Source: Sphingobacteriales bacterium 16-39-50
GTDB lineage: Bacteria; Bacteroidota; Bacteroidia; Sphingobacteriales; Sphingobacteriaceae
Assembly (NCBI GenBank): GCA_002257025.1
Contig: NCHA01000017.1
Span: 1-58,806, forward strand
Reading direction: 5' to 3'
Length of the DNA stretch: 58,806 nucleotides
Position 1 is the stretch's first letter. Every line of letters begins with the position of its first letter. A program made the translations under genes and the position numbers. Below the pieces are notes generated by a model, which did not search any database, had not been told where the DNA came from, and saw nothing but the letters and a program-made list of their open reading frames with translations. Positions 35,861 through 44,210 of the stretch are shown here, piece after piece.

Positions 35861-36844
35861 TTAAATAGATAATACACTCACCATTTCCATTAAATCCTCT
35901 TCAAGTTTAAAATGAGTGAAATTTAATGCTTCCCCGAGGGGCGTCATCACAACTGAATTTCCCCGCAGTCCCACCATTTGCCGGCTATTTCCAACGATCA
36001 ATCCTTTGACTGCTGCAAAGCCTAAGCGACTGGCCAGAACCCGGTCAAAGCTGCTCGGACTGCCCCCGCGTTGCAAGTGCCCTAATATAGTGACTTTGAC
36101 ATCGTAAAAATCAAATTTTTCTGTAACACGTTTAGCAAGCTGATAGGCTCCGCCACTTTTATCGCCTTCGGCTACTATCACAATACTTGATGTTTTTTTG
36201 TTTCTGGCATCTAGTGACAACTTTTCGATGAGTTCATCAATTGCAGTCTCACGTTCTGGTAAAAGAACAGCCTCAGCTCCTCCTGCAATTCCCGAACGTA
36301 AAGCAATGCACCCCGAATCGCGCCCCATTACCTCTACAAAGAACAGTCGGTTATGTGATGCTGCAGTATCTCTAATTTTGTCAATTGCCTCAATAACGGT
36401 ATTGGTTGCAGTATCGAATCCTAGAGTGAAATCGGAACCATAAAGATCATTATCAATTGTTCCGGGTATACACATGATCGGAATATCGAATCGCGAAGAA
36501 AGACGCTCTGCACCTCTGGCTGTACCATCACCACCTATTGCAACCAATGCATCGATTCCTTTTGATTTCAGATTATTGTATGCCTTTTCAGTTCCTTCAT
36601 CCGTCTTGAACTCCAGACAGCGGGCGGTTTTTAGTATGGTACCACCCAGATGAATGATATTTCCGACAGAACGTGCGTCCATGTCCCAAAAATCACTATC
36701 CAGCATTCCCTGATATCCCTTGCGAATACCCACTACTTCGATGCCCATGAATACTGCTGTACGAACAACTGCCCTGATACATGCATTCATTCCGGGTGCG
36801 TCACCTCCAGAAGTAAAAACGCCTATTTTTCTTATTCCTGACAA
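35861..36844 (-). CDS. pfkA: ATP-dependent 6-phosphofructokinase
   Basis: Phosphorylates fructose-6-phosphate to the 1,6-bisphosphate. 327 residues. GGDAPGMNACIRAVVR (ATP site), GGDGTARGAERL and GTIDNDLYGSDFTLGFDTA (catalytic loop) and VEVMGRDSGCIAL are all in place. The G-G-D-G form, rather than G-G-D-D, indicates ATP rather than pyrophosphate as donor. It is the first gene of the pfkA-kinase-gap operon. A 21-bp imperfect palindrome sits 29 bp upstream, in the divergent gap shared with a Nudix-type regulator. Confidence 0.96.
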   Translation of the reverse strand: MSGIRKIGVFTSGGDAPGMNACIRAVVRTAVFMGIEVVGIRKGYQGMLDSDFWDMDARSVGNIIHLGGTILKTARCLEFKTDEGTEKAYNNLKSKGIDALVAIGGDGTARGAERLSSRFDIPIMCIPGTIDNDLYGSDFTLGFDTATNTVIEAIDKIRDTAASHNRLFFVEVMGRDSGCIALRSGIAGGAEAVLLPERETAIDELIEKLSLDARNKKTSSIVIVAEGDKSGGAYQLAKRVTEKFDFYDVKVTILGHLQRGGSPSSFDRVLASRLGFAAVKGLIVGNSRQMVGLRGNSVVMTPLGEALNFTHFKLEEDLMEMVSVLSI

Positions 36845-36872
36845 ATCTGATTATGAATAATATGCACGAATA

Positions 36873-36893
36873 TAGTGTGTATTTTTTACACTA
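36873..36893. promoter_or_regulatory. Candidate operator between pfkA and the Nudix regulator
   Basis: TAGTGT (36873-36878) and ACACTA (36888-36893) with a 9-bp AT-rich centre form a 21-bp palindrome. NrtR/AraR-type regulators bind palindromes of about this size near their own genes. It is 29 bp from the pfkA start and 70 bp from the regulator. Confidence 0.5.
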
Positions 36894-36962
36894 AGTAATT
36901 TTTGAATATTTTTTCACTCTTTATGACTAATCCTTATATATTTAGTTTTTAAATTTTACATT

Positions 36963-37658
36963 TTGGGAACAATCCTGCCTAAGTTCGATTCGGTATTTTC
37001 TATTGACTGTGTAATATTTGGTTTCGATGAAGGAGAATTGAAGATTCTTCTGATTGAACGAAATGAAGAACCATTCAAAAACTGGTGGGCATTGCCCGGA
37101 TATATTGTTGAGCAGGATGAAAGTATTGATCATGCCGCTGAACGTATTCTTTATGAGCTAACCGGGCTTAGAGGAATCTATATGGATCAGTTTTATACTT
37201 TCGGGGATGTGAACAGGCATCCTCAGGGAAGGGTTATTACTGTTGCCTATTATGCAATGATCAGATTAAGTGGTAGTAAGGATCTTAAGCCCGTCAGCAA
37301 TTATGCATCCAAAGCTGTCTGGATTCCGGTAAATGATTTGCCAAAGCTGGCTTTTGATCATGAGAAGATCTTTTCAAAAGGTTTTGAAAAGATCAGACAC
37401 AAAATTAGTTACCAACCCATTGCATTCGAGTTACTTCCGGAAAAATTTACTCTGACCCAGCTTCAGCATCTTTATGAAGTCATACTAAACAAGAAGCTGG
37501 ATAAGCGGAATTTCAGAAAAAAGATGCTCAATTACGGGATTCTAAAAGAACTGGACGAGAAGCAGAAGGGTGTATCATACAGAGCAGCTAAACTCTATAA
37601 GTTTGATAAGCGAAAATATGCCAAACTATTCCAGAAGGAAATTACGTTTGGTAAATAA
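36963..37658 (+). CDS. Nudix-domain transcriptional regulator (NrtR/AraR-like)
   Basis: 231 residues: an N-terminal Nudix-like domain (about 10-150) and a C-terminal winged helix (about 165-225; FTLTQLQHLYEVILNKKLDK, then KKMLNYGILKEL). In the Nudix box the catalytic glutamates of R-E-x-x-E-E are changed (RILYELTGL), so it is more likely a ligand sensor than a hydrolase, as in NrtR/AraR. The start is TTG at 36963; the upstream TACATTTTG overlaps it, so the exact start is unsure. It is divergent from pfkA, with a palindrome between, suggesting control of the glycolytic operon by a sugar or nucleotide metabolite. Confidence 0.82.
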   Translation: MGTILPKFDSVFSIDCVIFGFDEGELKILLIERNEEPFKNWWALPGYIVEQDESIDHAAERILYELTGLRGIYMDQFYTFGDVNRHPQGRVITVAYYAMIRLSGSKDLKPVSNYASKAVWIPVNDLPKLAFDHEKIFSKGFEKIRHKISYQPIAFELLPEKFTLTQLQHLYEVILNKKLDKRNFRKKMLNYGILKELDEKQKGVSYRAAKLYKFDKRKYAKLFQKEITFGK

Positions 37659-37662
37659 TTGC

Positions 37663-37752
37663 TTGCAGATCGAGTCCGCAATGACATTGGATCAAATCCA
37701 CAATGTTGCGGATCGGGTTCTGCAATGTTGCGGGTCAGGCCCGGAATGACAG
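37663..37752. repeat. Tandem palindromic repeats of the TGCGGATCNNGTCCGCA family, array 1
   Basis: Four diverged units of about 19-24 bp begin at 37663, 37687, 37706 and 37728. Each has the form TTGCGGATC-n-GTCCGCAATG(ACA), and several can fold as small hairpins. The array fills the gap between convergent genes (Nudix regulator and AlkB-type gene). A related array is at 56830-56925. Confidence 0.75.
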
Positions 37753-37769
37753 GGGGTGGAATTATTTAA

Positions 37770-38816
37770 TCAGGGTTTTTGCGAAAAATGTTCCGGAATT
37801 CTTTTATCTACAAGCTTAAACCATAAAGGTGGAATCAGGGCAGGTAACATCATACTTGCATAACCACCCGGGAGAACCGGACTTTCAGGATAGGACAGCA
37901 ATTGATTAAATGGCTTTGCTGCATGAAAATGATGATCTGAATGCCTGCTAAGGTCGATGAGCAGAAAACGGCTGATTAGTTTATCACTTTGCCAGGAGTG
38001 TTTTTCATTCACGCGCTCATTGTCCATTCTGCTTAAACCATAATGTTCAATATAGTTTGTATATTCCAGCAAAAGGTTTGCAAAAATGGCCTGGAGCAGA
38101 ATTGCAGCTAATACTTCCCAGCCCCAAAAGGTAGTGCAAAGCAACATGACTCCGAGGTACCCGGACAGACAACTAATCATATAATTGTTTAATCCGTATG
38201 GAGCCAGTTTTTTAACCACACAACGCTGTTTTTCCATTTGCATGGATTGTTTCAACTGTCCGCCGATGGAGCGTACGACAAAATGATAATAGTTCTCGCC
38301 GAATTTTGCAGTTACCGGATCCTGATCTGTACCGACATATTTATGGTGAATACGAAGATGATGTATATAGAAATAGGGGTTGAAAACTGTAAATAAAAGA
38401 AAACGGCCAGCGAAATTCCAGATCCTGTGCTTTCTGTGAATCAATTCATGAGCAACAACAATGGCCAGAGTGCCAGAAGACCCGCCTGTTGAGAGTGCGG
38501 CAGTGATTATCCATTGGTCATGAATAATGCCCGTTGAAATACCATAAATGAGACTTGAAATTGCTGAAATTTGTCCGGCAATCGATAAAATCATCAAGAT
38601 ATCCGGTAATTCATCCTCTATCCAATCATCGTTTGTATGATCTTCCGGAAGCAAGATCTCAGCAATTCCAAGTACAATAAAAGAGAAGGTAAAATTTAAA
38701 AGCGTAAACCAGCCGCCCGAAAGATTTCCAAATATGACCAGAATTACCGGAATCAGATTTAAAAAGTACTTCCAGTTTCGGAAGGATCTGCCAGTTCTCT
38801 TAACTTCAGTATGCAT
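37770..38816 (-). CDS. AlkB-type membrane di-iron hydroxylase (alkane 1-monooxygenase family)
   Basis: 348 residues with four or more hydrophobic segments. Three histidine boxes fit the family: HELIH (123-127, then RKH), H152-H-L-R-I-H-H158 in YIHHLRIHHKYVG followed by TDQDP, and RHSDHHFH (H292, H295, H296, H298). A fourth histidine region is NYIEHYGL. These bind two irons in membrane hydroxylases that oxidise alkanes or fatty acyl chains. The first box is HELIHRKH rather than HELGHK, so the substrate may differ from n-alkanes. It is the last gene of a leftward cluster starting at gldC. No rubredoxin gene is nearby. Confidence 0.85.
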   Translation of the reverse strand: MHTEVKRTGRSFRNWKYFLNLIPVILVIFGNLSGGWFTLLNFTFSFIVLGIAEILLPEDHTNDDWIEDELPDILMILSIAGQISAISSLIYGISTGIIHDQWIITAALSTGGSSGTLAIVVAHELIHRKHRIWNFAGRFLLFTVFNPYFYIHHLRIHHKYVGTDQDPVTAKFGENYYHFVVRSIGGQLKQSMQMEKQRCVVKKLAPYGLNNYMISCLSGYLGVMLLCTTFWGWEVLAAILLQAIFANLLLEYTNYIEHYGLSRMDNERVNEKHSWQSDKLISRFLLIDLSRHSDHHFHAAKPFNQLLSYPESPVLPGGYASMMLPALIPPLWFKLVDKRIPEHFSQKP

Positions 38817-38862
38817 TTTTGATTCTAGGGCTTGGCAGCGAATATCAAATAAATCCCTGCTT

Positions 38863-39225
38863 TTATTTAGATGAAGAATTACCTATATAAAGTGCTCCTG
38901 CCATTAATGCAAGATCCTTCAATAAGCTTCCCATCCCATTCTGATCTCCACCTATTACCACCGGCAGGTGTATGGTTAAAATAAATATCAGCATTAAACC
39001 ACCTAATAAAAGGCCAGCGAGTTGAACCGATTTGTTGATTATAAAACCAGCAGCACCTAGGATTAATAAAACCCCAGTGATGTACACCCAGATTACGCCG
39101 CCCGGAACATAGGCAGGAACCATTCCCTGCATTTTGTCGGCGGCCATAAGATGCATTACACCGAATACTGCGAAAGGGATCGCGAAAATTACTCTAAATA
39201 GACTGAGGGAAAGAATCTGATTCAT
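38863..39225 (-). CDS. DoxX-like small membrane protein
   Basis: 120 residues with four hydrophobic helices (about 7-27, 44-63, 68-89, 101-117) in the pattern of DoxX/SURF4-like proteins (LFRVIFAIPFAVFGVMHL, GVLLILGAAGFIIN). Its function is not established. It lies between another small membrane protein and the AlkB-type gene on the same strand, with gaps of 51 and 46 bp. Confidence 0.65.
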   Translation of the reverse strand: MNQILSLSLFRVIFAIPFAVFGVMHLMAADKMQGMVPAYVPGGVIWVYITGVLLILGAAGFIINKSVQLAGLLLGGLMLIFILTIHLPVVIGGDQNGMGSLLKDLALMAGALYIGNSSSK

Positions 39226-39276
39226 TTTTTTAGGTTTAGGTTAAAAATTTGATTTCTATACCTAATTTACTAATTA

Positions 39277-39687
39277 TCAATGAATTTGAGATTTTTTATT
39301 CTTCCCCGAAAAAAGTATCATTAAAATAGCTCCGGAGGCTATTAATGCCCAGCCGATCCATCGATAATGGATCATTCTACCAGCAACAGCTGCCAGCTTT
39401 TTCAATGGAATGAAATTAAAATAATTGCTGACTTTAAAATAAACTGCACCGAAAGTAAAGGTCAGAACCAGAAGTAAAGTCCAGCCGCAAAAACGCAACA
39501 GACCTCTTTTATTGCTTGCAGCAGCTATCAGTGATAGAATGGCTAGCGAATAGACAATCGAAGCCAATACCGTATCAAGATCCCAGTAATTCCAGTTGCC
39601 AATAATTGGTATATGCAGCATCGGCATCATTCCCCCGGCAATAACCAGAAGAGCACCAATGATTCCGATGTAGTTTTTCAAGGTCAT
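39277..39687 (-). CDS. Small membrane protein, unknown function
   Basis: 136 residues with about four hydrophobic segments (7-25, 35-56, 65-84, 110-128). No family recognised. It starts 11 bp after the stop of gldC and is followed 51 bp later by the DoxX-like gene. It probably belongs to the same transcript. Confidence 0.65.
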   Translation of the reverse strand: MTLKNYIGIIGALLVIAGGMMPMLHIPIIGNWNYWDLDTVLASIVYSLAILSLIAAASNKRGLLRFCGWTLLLVLTFTFGAVYFKVSNYFNFIPLKKLAAVAGRMIHYRWIGWALIASGAILMILFSGKNKKSQIH

Positions 39688-39698
39688 GACATTTAGAA

Positions 39699-40058
39699 TT
39701 AGCCTTTTAGTGCTGATTGAGGGTTATTTCCTTCTGTCAGTTCCATTTTTTCAGCAAAATGAGCACAATAATCCCGAAGATCTTCTACAATTGCTTCTTC
39801 ACCGGTAGCCCGTAAAAAACTGTCGCCCATAGTCTGAAGGGTCTCATAAAAGAAACGTTTCATTTCATCAACAGGCATATCCTTGGTCCAAAGGTCTATG
39901 CGTAATGAGTTCTTATAATTATGGTCCCATAAAGCCAGCATCATTGATTTAACAGGTAATGCTTCCTTGTTCTGAGAGTCGGTTGATTCCCAAAGGATAT
40001 TTTCAGGTACGTTTTGATCGTCTAGTTCTATGGTAAGTTTTATTTCGGCTTTTTTCAT
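39699..40058 (-). CDS. gldC: Gliding motility protein GldC
   Basis: 119 residues, the usual length. MKKAEIKLTIELDDQNVPEN and LALWDHNYKNSLRIDLWTKD, then DEMKRFFYETLQTMGDSF, are characteristic of GldC, a soluble protein found widely in gliding and non-gliding Bacteroidota. Loss of GldC reduces gliding in Flavobacterium johnsoniae; its molecular role is unclear. Other gld genes are not in the window. It heads the leftward set gldC, membrane protein, DoxX-like, AlkB-like. Confidence 0.92.
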   Translation of the reverse strand: MKKAEIKLTIELDDQNVPENILWESTDSQNKEALPVKSMMLALWDHNYKNSLRIDLWTKDMPVDEMKRFFYETLQTMGDSFLRATGEEAIVEDLRDYCAHFAEKMELTEGNNPQSALKG

Positions 40059-40314
40059 TCTTAAGTTGTAAGTTGTAGGTTTTAAGTTGTAAGTAAAAAG
40101 TTATAGGTCGCGCCTGTGTGTGGTGTTATTTATGGGATTTTATGTCTCTTTGTTTAACTAATTATCAGTTGTAAATAAAAATTAACAAGTGCCAAATGAA
40201 GTCTGTTTCTCAACTGTTAAATAGCGGCTGAGTTCCCTCCTGCGTCGGGATGACATCCTACTGAATTGCAATCTCAATTCTCAACTGTAAACTCTCAATT
40301 GTCAATTCTCAAAG
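40059..40314. repeat. Stuttered-word repeats upstream of gldC
   Basis: The 256-bp gap contains AAGTTGTAAG/TTAAGTTGTAAG words at 40062-40105. It also contains CTCAATTCTCAACTGTAAACTC-type words at 40270-40312, and a piece of the TGCG..GATGACA repeat family at about 40234-40255. No gene is seen. Confidence 0.5.
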
Positions 40315-40578
40315 TCAACTGAAAATATACAATTTAATAAGAATCATCAAAACAGCCACAAAGATGAGAAATAGTAGTTCAATTAACCAAATGCGTTTTA
40401 GCTCTGGTATAAATCTACGAAATACCTGATCGCTGATAAAACTCAGAATAAGCAGGATAATGAGCGGAATACTCCCTAACTCACGAAATCCGTTTTCATC
40501 CGGGAAAAGGAGCAGGTAGGCAATGCTTACAAGTAAAAGGGAAGAAACTATATTAAGCGGAGTTAAACGCAGTTTCAT
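40315..40578 (-). CDS. Small membrane protein, unknown function
   Basis: 87 residues with three hydrophobic segments (about 10-24, 35-53, 63-85). The ATG overlaps the TGA stop of the helicase gene by 4 bp (ATGA), a sign of translational coupling. No family recognised. The reading frame ends in repeat words, so the last codons may be repeat-derived. Confidence 0.7.
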   Translation of the reverse strand: MKLRLTPLNIVSSLLLVSIAYLLLFPDENGFRELGSIPLIILLILSFISDQVFRRFIPELKRIWLIELLFLIFVAVLMILIKLYIFS

Positions 40579-41951
40579 TTTTTTCGGTCTTTTTTATGAA
40601 CAGAGTCAAATTTGACACTTTTCTTTCTTCTGGCAACACCGGGTTTATTGTTTCTAGCCTTGGCCTTAGGTTCTCCCATTGCTGATTTTACTCCTTTCGA
40701 ATTCTTTGCCTTTTTCTCATGGAATGCTCCTTTGAACTCGGGATCTTCTCTACGTTTTTGCAGATCAATTTCTCGGGCAATATTCTGACGCTCCTCATAG
40801 GGAGTATCATCGATGAATACATTTTCAGGTATTTCGGATATTGGAATGGTTTGACGGATTAGTTTTTCAATCTTTTCAACGTAATATTCCTCCGAAGGGC
40901 TGCAAAAAGTGATCGCATCGCCTGATTGAAGAGCACGACCTGTACGTCCGATACGGTGAACATAATCTTCAATAATAATCGGAACATCAAAATTGATCAC
41001 ATGGCTTACATTACTGACATCCAGTCCGCGGGAAGCCACATCAGTTGCAACCAGAATCCGTATTTCCCCTTCCTTAAAGGCATTGATCGAATTAATCCGG
41101 GTGTTTTGTCCCTTATTTGCATGAATAACCCTTACCTGATCAGGACCATATCTCCGTTCGAGGAAATGAAAAATATTATCGGCTACCGTTTTCGTTTTGC
41201 AGAAAACAATCAGACGGGTAAAGTCCTCTGTATCCTTAAGCAAATGCTGAAGCAGGTTTAGCTTGGTTTTCAGATTTGGAACTTTGTACAAAACCTGGCT
41301 TACTGTTGCTGCAGGAGTCGCCTGCTCTGCTACTTCAATTACCGTTGGATGTTTAAGAAAATCGCCCGAGATCTTATGTACCAGTTCACTCATGGTAGCC
41401 GAAAACAGCAGGTTCTGACGTTTTCTTGGCACCACTTCCAGGATGCGGTGAATTGAACCGATAAAGCCCATGTCCATCATTTTATCGGCCTCATCCATCA
41501 CTAGAAATTTCAGATTTTGAGTGTTGATATTTCCTTCAAGATATAAATCAAGGAAGCGACCCGGCGTTGATATGATGATATCTACTCCTTTTTTTAATTC
41601 AGCGATCTGGGTTTTTGGACCTAATCCACCATATAACACAACAGTTCGCAGGTCAGTATATTTAGCGAAGGTTTTTACATTTTCTTCGATCTGCATAGCC
41701 AGTTCGCGGGTAGGGGCAATGATTAATGCCCTTGGATCATTCCCCTGAGCATACTTTAGCTTCATCAGAATGGGTAACACAAAAGCGGCGGTTTTACCGG
41801 TTCCGGTTTGCGCAATCCCCATAATATCCTGTCCGGATAAGATCGGCATGATCGCTTTTTCCTGTATTGGAGTCGGTAGGGTATAACCTGCATCCGCAAC
41901 AGCATTCAGGATCTGCCTGTTCAGCTTAAAATCTTCGAAGGATAATGACAT
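40575..41951 (-). CDS. DEAD-box ATP-dependent RNA helicase
   Basis: 458 residues. Q motif TPIQEKAI, Walker A AQTGTGKT, motif Ia APTRELA, motif II DEAD, motif III SAT, motif VI HRIGRTGR are all present. A basic tail rich in Lys and Arg (about 400-458) probably binds RNA. Such proteins (RhlE-like) help ribosome assembly and RNA turnover. The ATG is preceded after 4 nt by TACCTTTG (41956-41963 on the minus strand), so the mRNA is probably leaderless. It overlaps the next gene by 4 bp. Confidence 0.95.
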   Translation of the reverse strand: MSLSFEDFKLNRQILNAVADAGYTLPTPIQEKAIMPILSGQDIMGIAQTGTGKTAAFVLPILMKLKYAQGNDPRALIIAPTRELAMQIEENVKTFAKYTDLRTVVLYGGLGPKTQIAELKKGVDIIISTPGRFLDLYLEGNINTQNLKFLVMDEADKMMDMGFIGSIHRILEVVPRKRQNLLFSATMSELVHKISGDFLKHPTVIEVAEQATPAATVSQVLYKVPNLKTKLNLLQHLLKDTEDFTRLIVFCKTKTVADNIFHFLERRYGPDQVRVIHANKGQNTRINSINAFKEGEIRILVATDVASRGLDVSNVSHVINFDVPIIIEDYVHRIGRTGRALQSGDAITFCSPSEEYYVEKIEKLIRQTIPISEIPENVFIDDTPYEERQNIAREIDLQKRREDPEFKGAFHEKKAKNSKGVKSAMGEPKAKARNNKPGVARRKKSVKFDSVHKKDRKK

Positions 41952-41955
41952 CGTG

Positions 41956-41963
41956 CAAAGGTA
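41956..41963 (-). promoter_or_regulatory. TAnnTTTG promoter box of the DEAD-box gene
   Basis: TACCTTTG on the minus strand is 4 nt from the start codon at 41951. No clear -33 TTTG is visible. Transcription would start at or next to the A of ATG. Confidence 0.6.
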
Positions 41964-42180
41964 GGGATTTGGAATTTAGATTAGGACTTAAGAGGTCAGT
42001 TGTCTGAAAAATCAGCCAATTTCAAATCAGTGGTTCACTCTCCATAATCCTTGCACCTTTTTCTTGACTTCATTATTTTATCGATTCTGGAAGACGAAAT
42101 TTATTTACACTTATGCTAACCAAGAACTAAAGAAAATTATACCGAAATTTGTATTCATATATTAATCTAAAACTCAAAGA

Positions 42181-43521
42181 ATGTCCAAAATAATCATCAA
42201 ATCTGCGACAATTGTAAATGAAGGCCGGACATTTATAGGTGATGTATTCATTAAAAACGGACTCATAGAACAGATCGGATCAAGCCTAAATATGGCTGCT
42301 GATAAGGTGATTAATGCCGAAGGACTGCACCTTTTCCCGGGATGCATTGATGATCAGGTTCATTTCAGGGAACCCGGATTAACCCACAAGGCAGATATTT
42401 TTACGGAGAGCAGGGCGGCAATTGCCGGTGGGATTACCTCCTTCATGGAAATGCCCAATACTGTGCCCAATACCCTTACACAGGAATTGCTTGAAGATAA
42501 ATATCAGATCGCAGGAAGGACATCTGCTGCCAATTATTCTTTCTTCATGGGAGCCGGGAATGATAACCTTGAACAAGTATTAAAAACAGATCCGAAAAAT
42601 GTCTGTGGCATCAAGGTATTTATGGGTTCTTCTACAGGCAATATGCTCGTGGATAATGAAAAGACCCTGGATGGGATCTTTAGCCGGACACCTATGCTGG
42701 TTGCTACACATTGTGAGGATGAGGCTACTATCCGGGCAAATGCAGAGCGATTCAATCTTCAGTATGGTGATGATTTAACGCCTGAAATGCACCCGCTGAT
42801 CCGAAATGCAGAAGCCTGCTTTATTTCAAGTTCCCTAGCTGTTGGACTTGCAAAAAAGTATAATACCCGTTTGCATATTCTGCATATTTCTACAGCAATA
42901 GAGACCTCCCTTTTTGACAATTCTATCCCTCTCGAAAAAAAGAGGATTACCTCTGAAGCTTGTATTCATCATTTATGGTTTTCGGATGCTGATTATGCTA
43001 AAAAGGGGAACTGGATTAAATGGAATCCTGCTATAAAAACTGCTGCCGACCGGGATGAGATATTTAAAGCGGTATTGGATGATCGGATTGATGTTATTGC
43101 TACAGATCATGCTCCGCATACGATCGAAGAGAAATCACAGCCATATTCCAAAGCACCATCCGGCGGACCACTGGTGCAGCATGCACTGATTGCCATGCTT
43201 GAATTTTACAAGCAGGGTAAAATATCATTGGAGAAGATCGTTGAAAAAATGGCTCATAGTCCGGCGATCTGTTTTCAGATTGAGAATCGCGGATTCATTC
43301 GTGAAGGCTATTGGGCTGATCTGGTATTGGTCGACCTGAATAAACGATCAACAGTTAACAGAGCGAATGTGCTTTCTAAATGTGGCTGGAGCCCATTCGA
43401 GGGACAAACATTTGCATCTTCAGTAGTAAGTACAATCGTATCAGGGAACCTGGTATACGAAAATGGTAAAATTACCGATGGGGTATTTGGGAAGAGGTTG
43501 GTTTTTAACAGAGAAGGCTGA
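42181..43521 (+). CDS. pyrC: Dihydroorotase (class I)
   Basis: Cyclises carbamoyl-aspartate to dihydroorotate in pyrimidine synthesis. 446 residues. The metal-site motif reads DDQVHFREPG with Q59 where most dihydroorotases have the first His of H-x-H; I recall this Gln in other Bacteroidota enzymes. IKVFMGSSTGN and ATDHAPHT are in place. The final residues and TGA stop (N-R-E-G, 43510-43521) are provided by the start of a palindromic repeat at 43511-43568. It is probably monocistronic, convergent with the DinB-family gene. Confidence 0.93.
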   Translation: MSKIIIKSATIVNEGRTFIGDVFIKNGLIEQIGSSLNMAADKVINAEGLHLFPGCIDDQVHFREPGLTHKADIFTESRAAIAGGITSFMEMPNTVPNTLTQELLEDKYQIAGRTSAANYSFFMGAGNDNLEQVLKTDPKNVCGIKVFMGSSTGNMLVDNEKTLDGIFSRTPMLVATHCEDEATIRANAERFNLQYGDDLTPEMHPLIRNAEACFISSSLAVGLAKKYNTRLHILHISTAIETSLFDNSIPLEKKRITSEACIHHLWFSDADYAKKGNWIKWNPAIKTAADRDEIFKAVLDDRIDVIATDHAPHTIEEKSQPYSKAPSGGPLVQHALIAMLEFYKQGKISLEKIVEKMAHSPAICFQIENRGFIREGYWADLVLVDLNKRSTVNRANVLSKCGWSPFEGQTFASSVVSTIVSGNLVYENGKITDGVFGKRLVFNREG

Positions 43522-43568
43522 CAGGGTTCGGAAAGGCTGACAGGGTTCAAAACCCTGTCAGCCTTCTC
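43511..43568. repeat. Palindromic repeat, GACAGGGTT family, copy 2, overlapping two gene ends
   Basis: Left arm GAGAAGGCTGACAGGGTT (43511-43528) pairs with 43551-43568. A second left arm (43533-43547) lies between them. The arm supplies the last codons and TGA of pyrC, and its mirror supplies those of the DinB-family gene. It may also act as a bidirectional terminator. Confidence 0.85.
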
Positions 43569-44049
43569 TCAAAAACATAATAAAATCACTTGCCGATTGG
43601 TCGGTATATCCCACATGCCGGAGCATGCACATCACTTGTCCACGGTGAAAAGTTGAGTGATTCATGCAGTGAAGAATAATTTCTGCATTGTTTTGACTGA
43701 AAGTTTTGCCTTTCAAATTGACATATTCTGTACTGGAGAGGAAGAATTGATCATCTTTTCCGGATATAAAATCGATAAAATCTGCCGAATTATTTCTGAT
43801 TGTTGTACAAATATCATTAAAGCTTCTGCTAGCATCCAGATTATGCATATGAGGAATATTCTTTCCATTCAGGCGGGCAAGCCAGGTTTGCTCGGCATCT
43901 GCAATATGAAGTATGACTTTTTTGATGGTCTGATATTCAGCTTTTTTATTCGCAACGATTTCAGCCTCATCAACCCCCGACAGATAATTGCACATTTTCT
44001 CGTTCGCCCAATGATTGTATTGCAGGTAATTTAAAAGAAGTGATTTCAT
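43558..44049 (-). CDS. DinB/YfiT-family four-helix protein
   Basis: 163 residues. H14 of YNHWANEK, H49 of VILHIADAE and the pair HCMNHSTFHRGQVM fit the three-histidine metal site of DinB-like proteins. The family is linked to DNA damage in Bacillus and to thiol chemistry elsewhere, but a cellular role here is unknown. The last residues (LREG) and the TGA come from the palindromic repeat at 43511-43568. It is convergent with pyrC. Confidence 0.8.
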   Translation of the reverse strand: MKSLLLNYLQYNHWANEKMCNYLSGVDEAEIVANKKAEYQTIKKVILHIADAEQTWLARLNGKNIPHMHNLDASRSFNDICTTIRNNSADFIDFISGKDDQFFLSSTEYVNLKGKTFSQNNAEIILHCMNHSTFHRGQVMCMLRHVGYTDQSASDFIMFLREG

Positions 44050-44182
44050 AATCTGGCAGATAGCTTATTTTAAAAATACGATTATTTAGATAAAAAACTG
44101 CGCACTGCTTTCTTAAAAACTAATCAAATTGTAATAAAATCTCAAATTGAATGGAATAGTTCCGTATTGTGGCTAAACTGCA

Positions 44183-44190
44183 TACCTTTG
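44183..44190 (+). promoter_or_regulatory. TAnnTTTG promoter box of the Hsp70 gene
   Basis: TACCTTTG lies 20 nt before ATG 44211. A short leader of about 13-16 nt is expected. Confidence 0.55.
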
Positions 44191-44210
44191 CGCCTTGTTG
44201 ATAAGCAATT

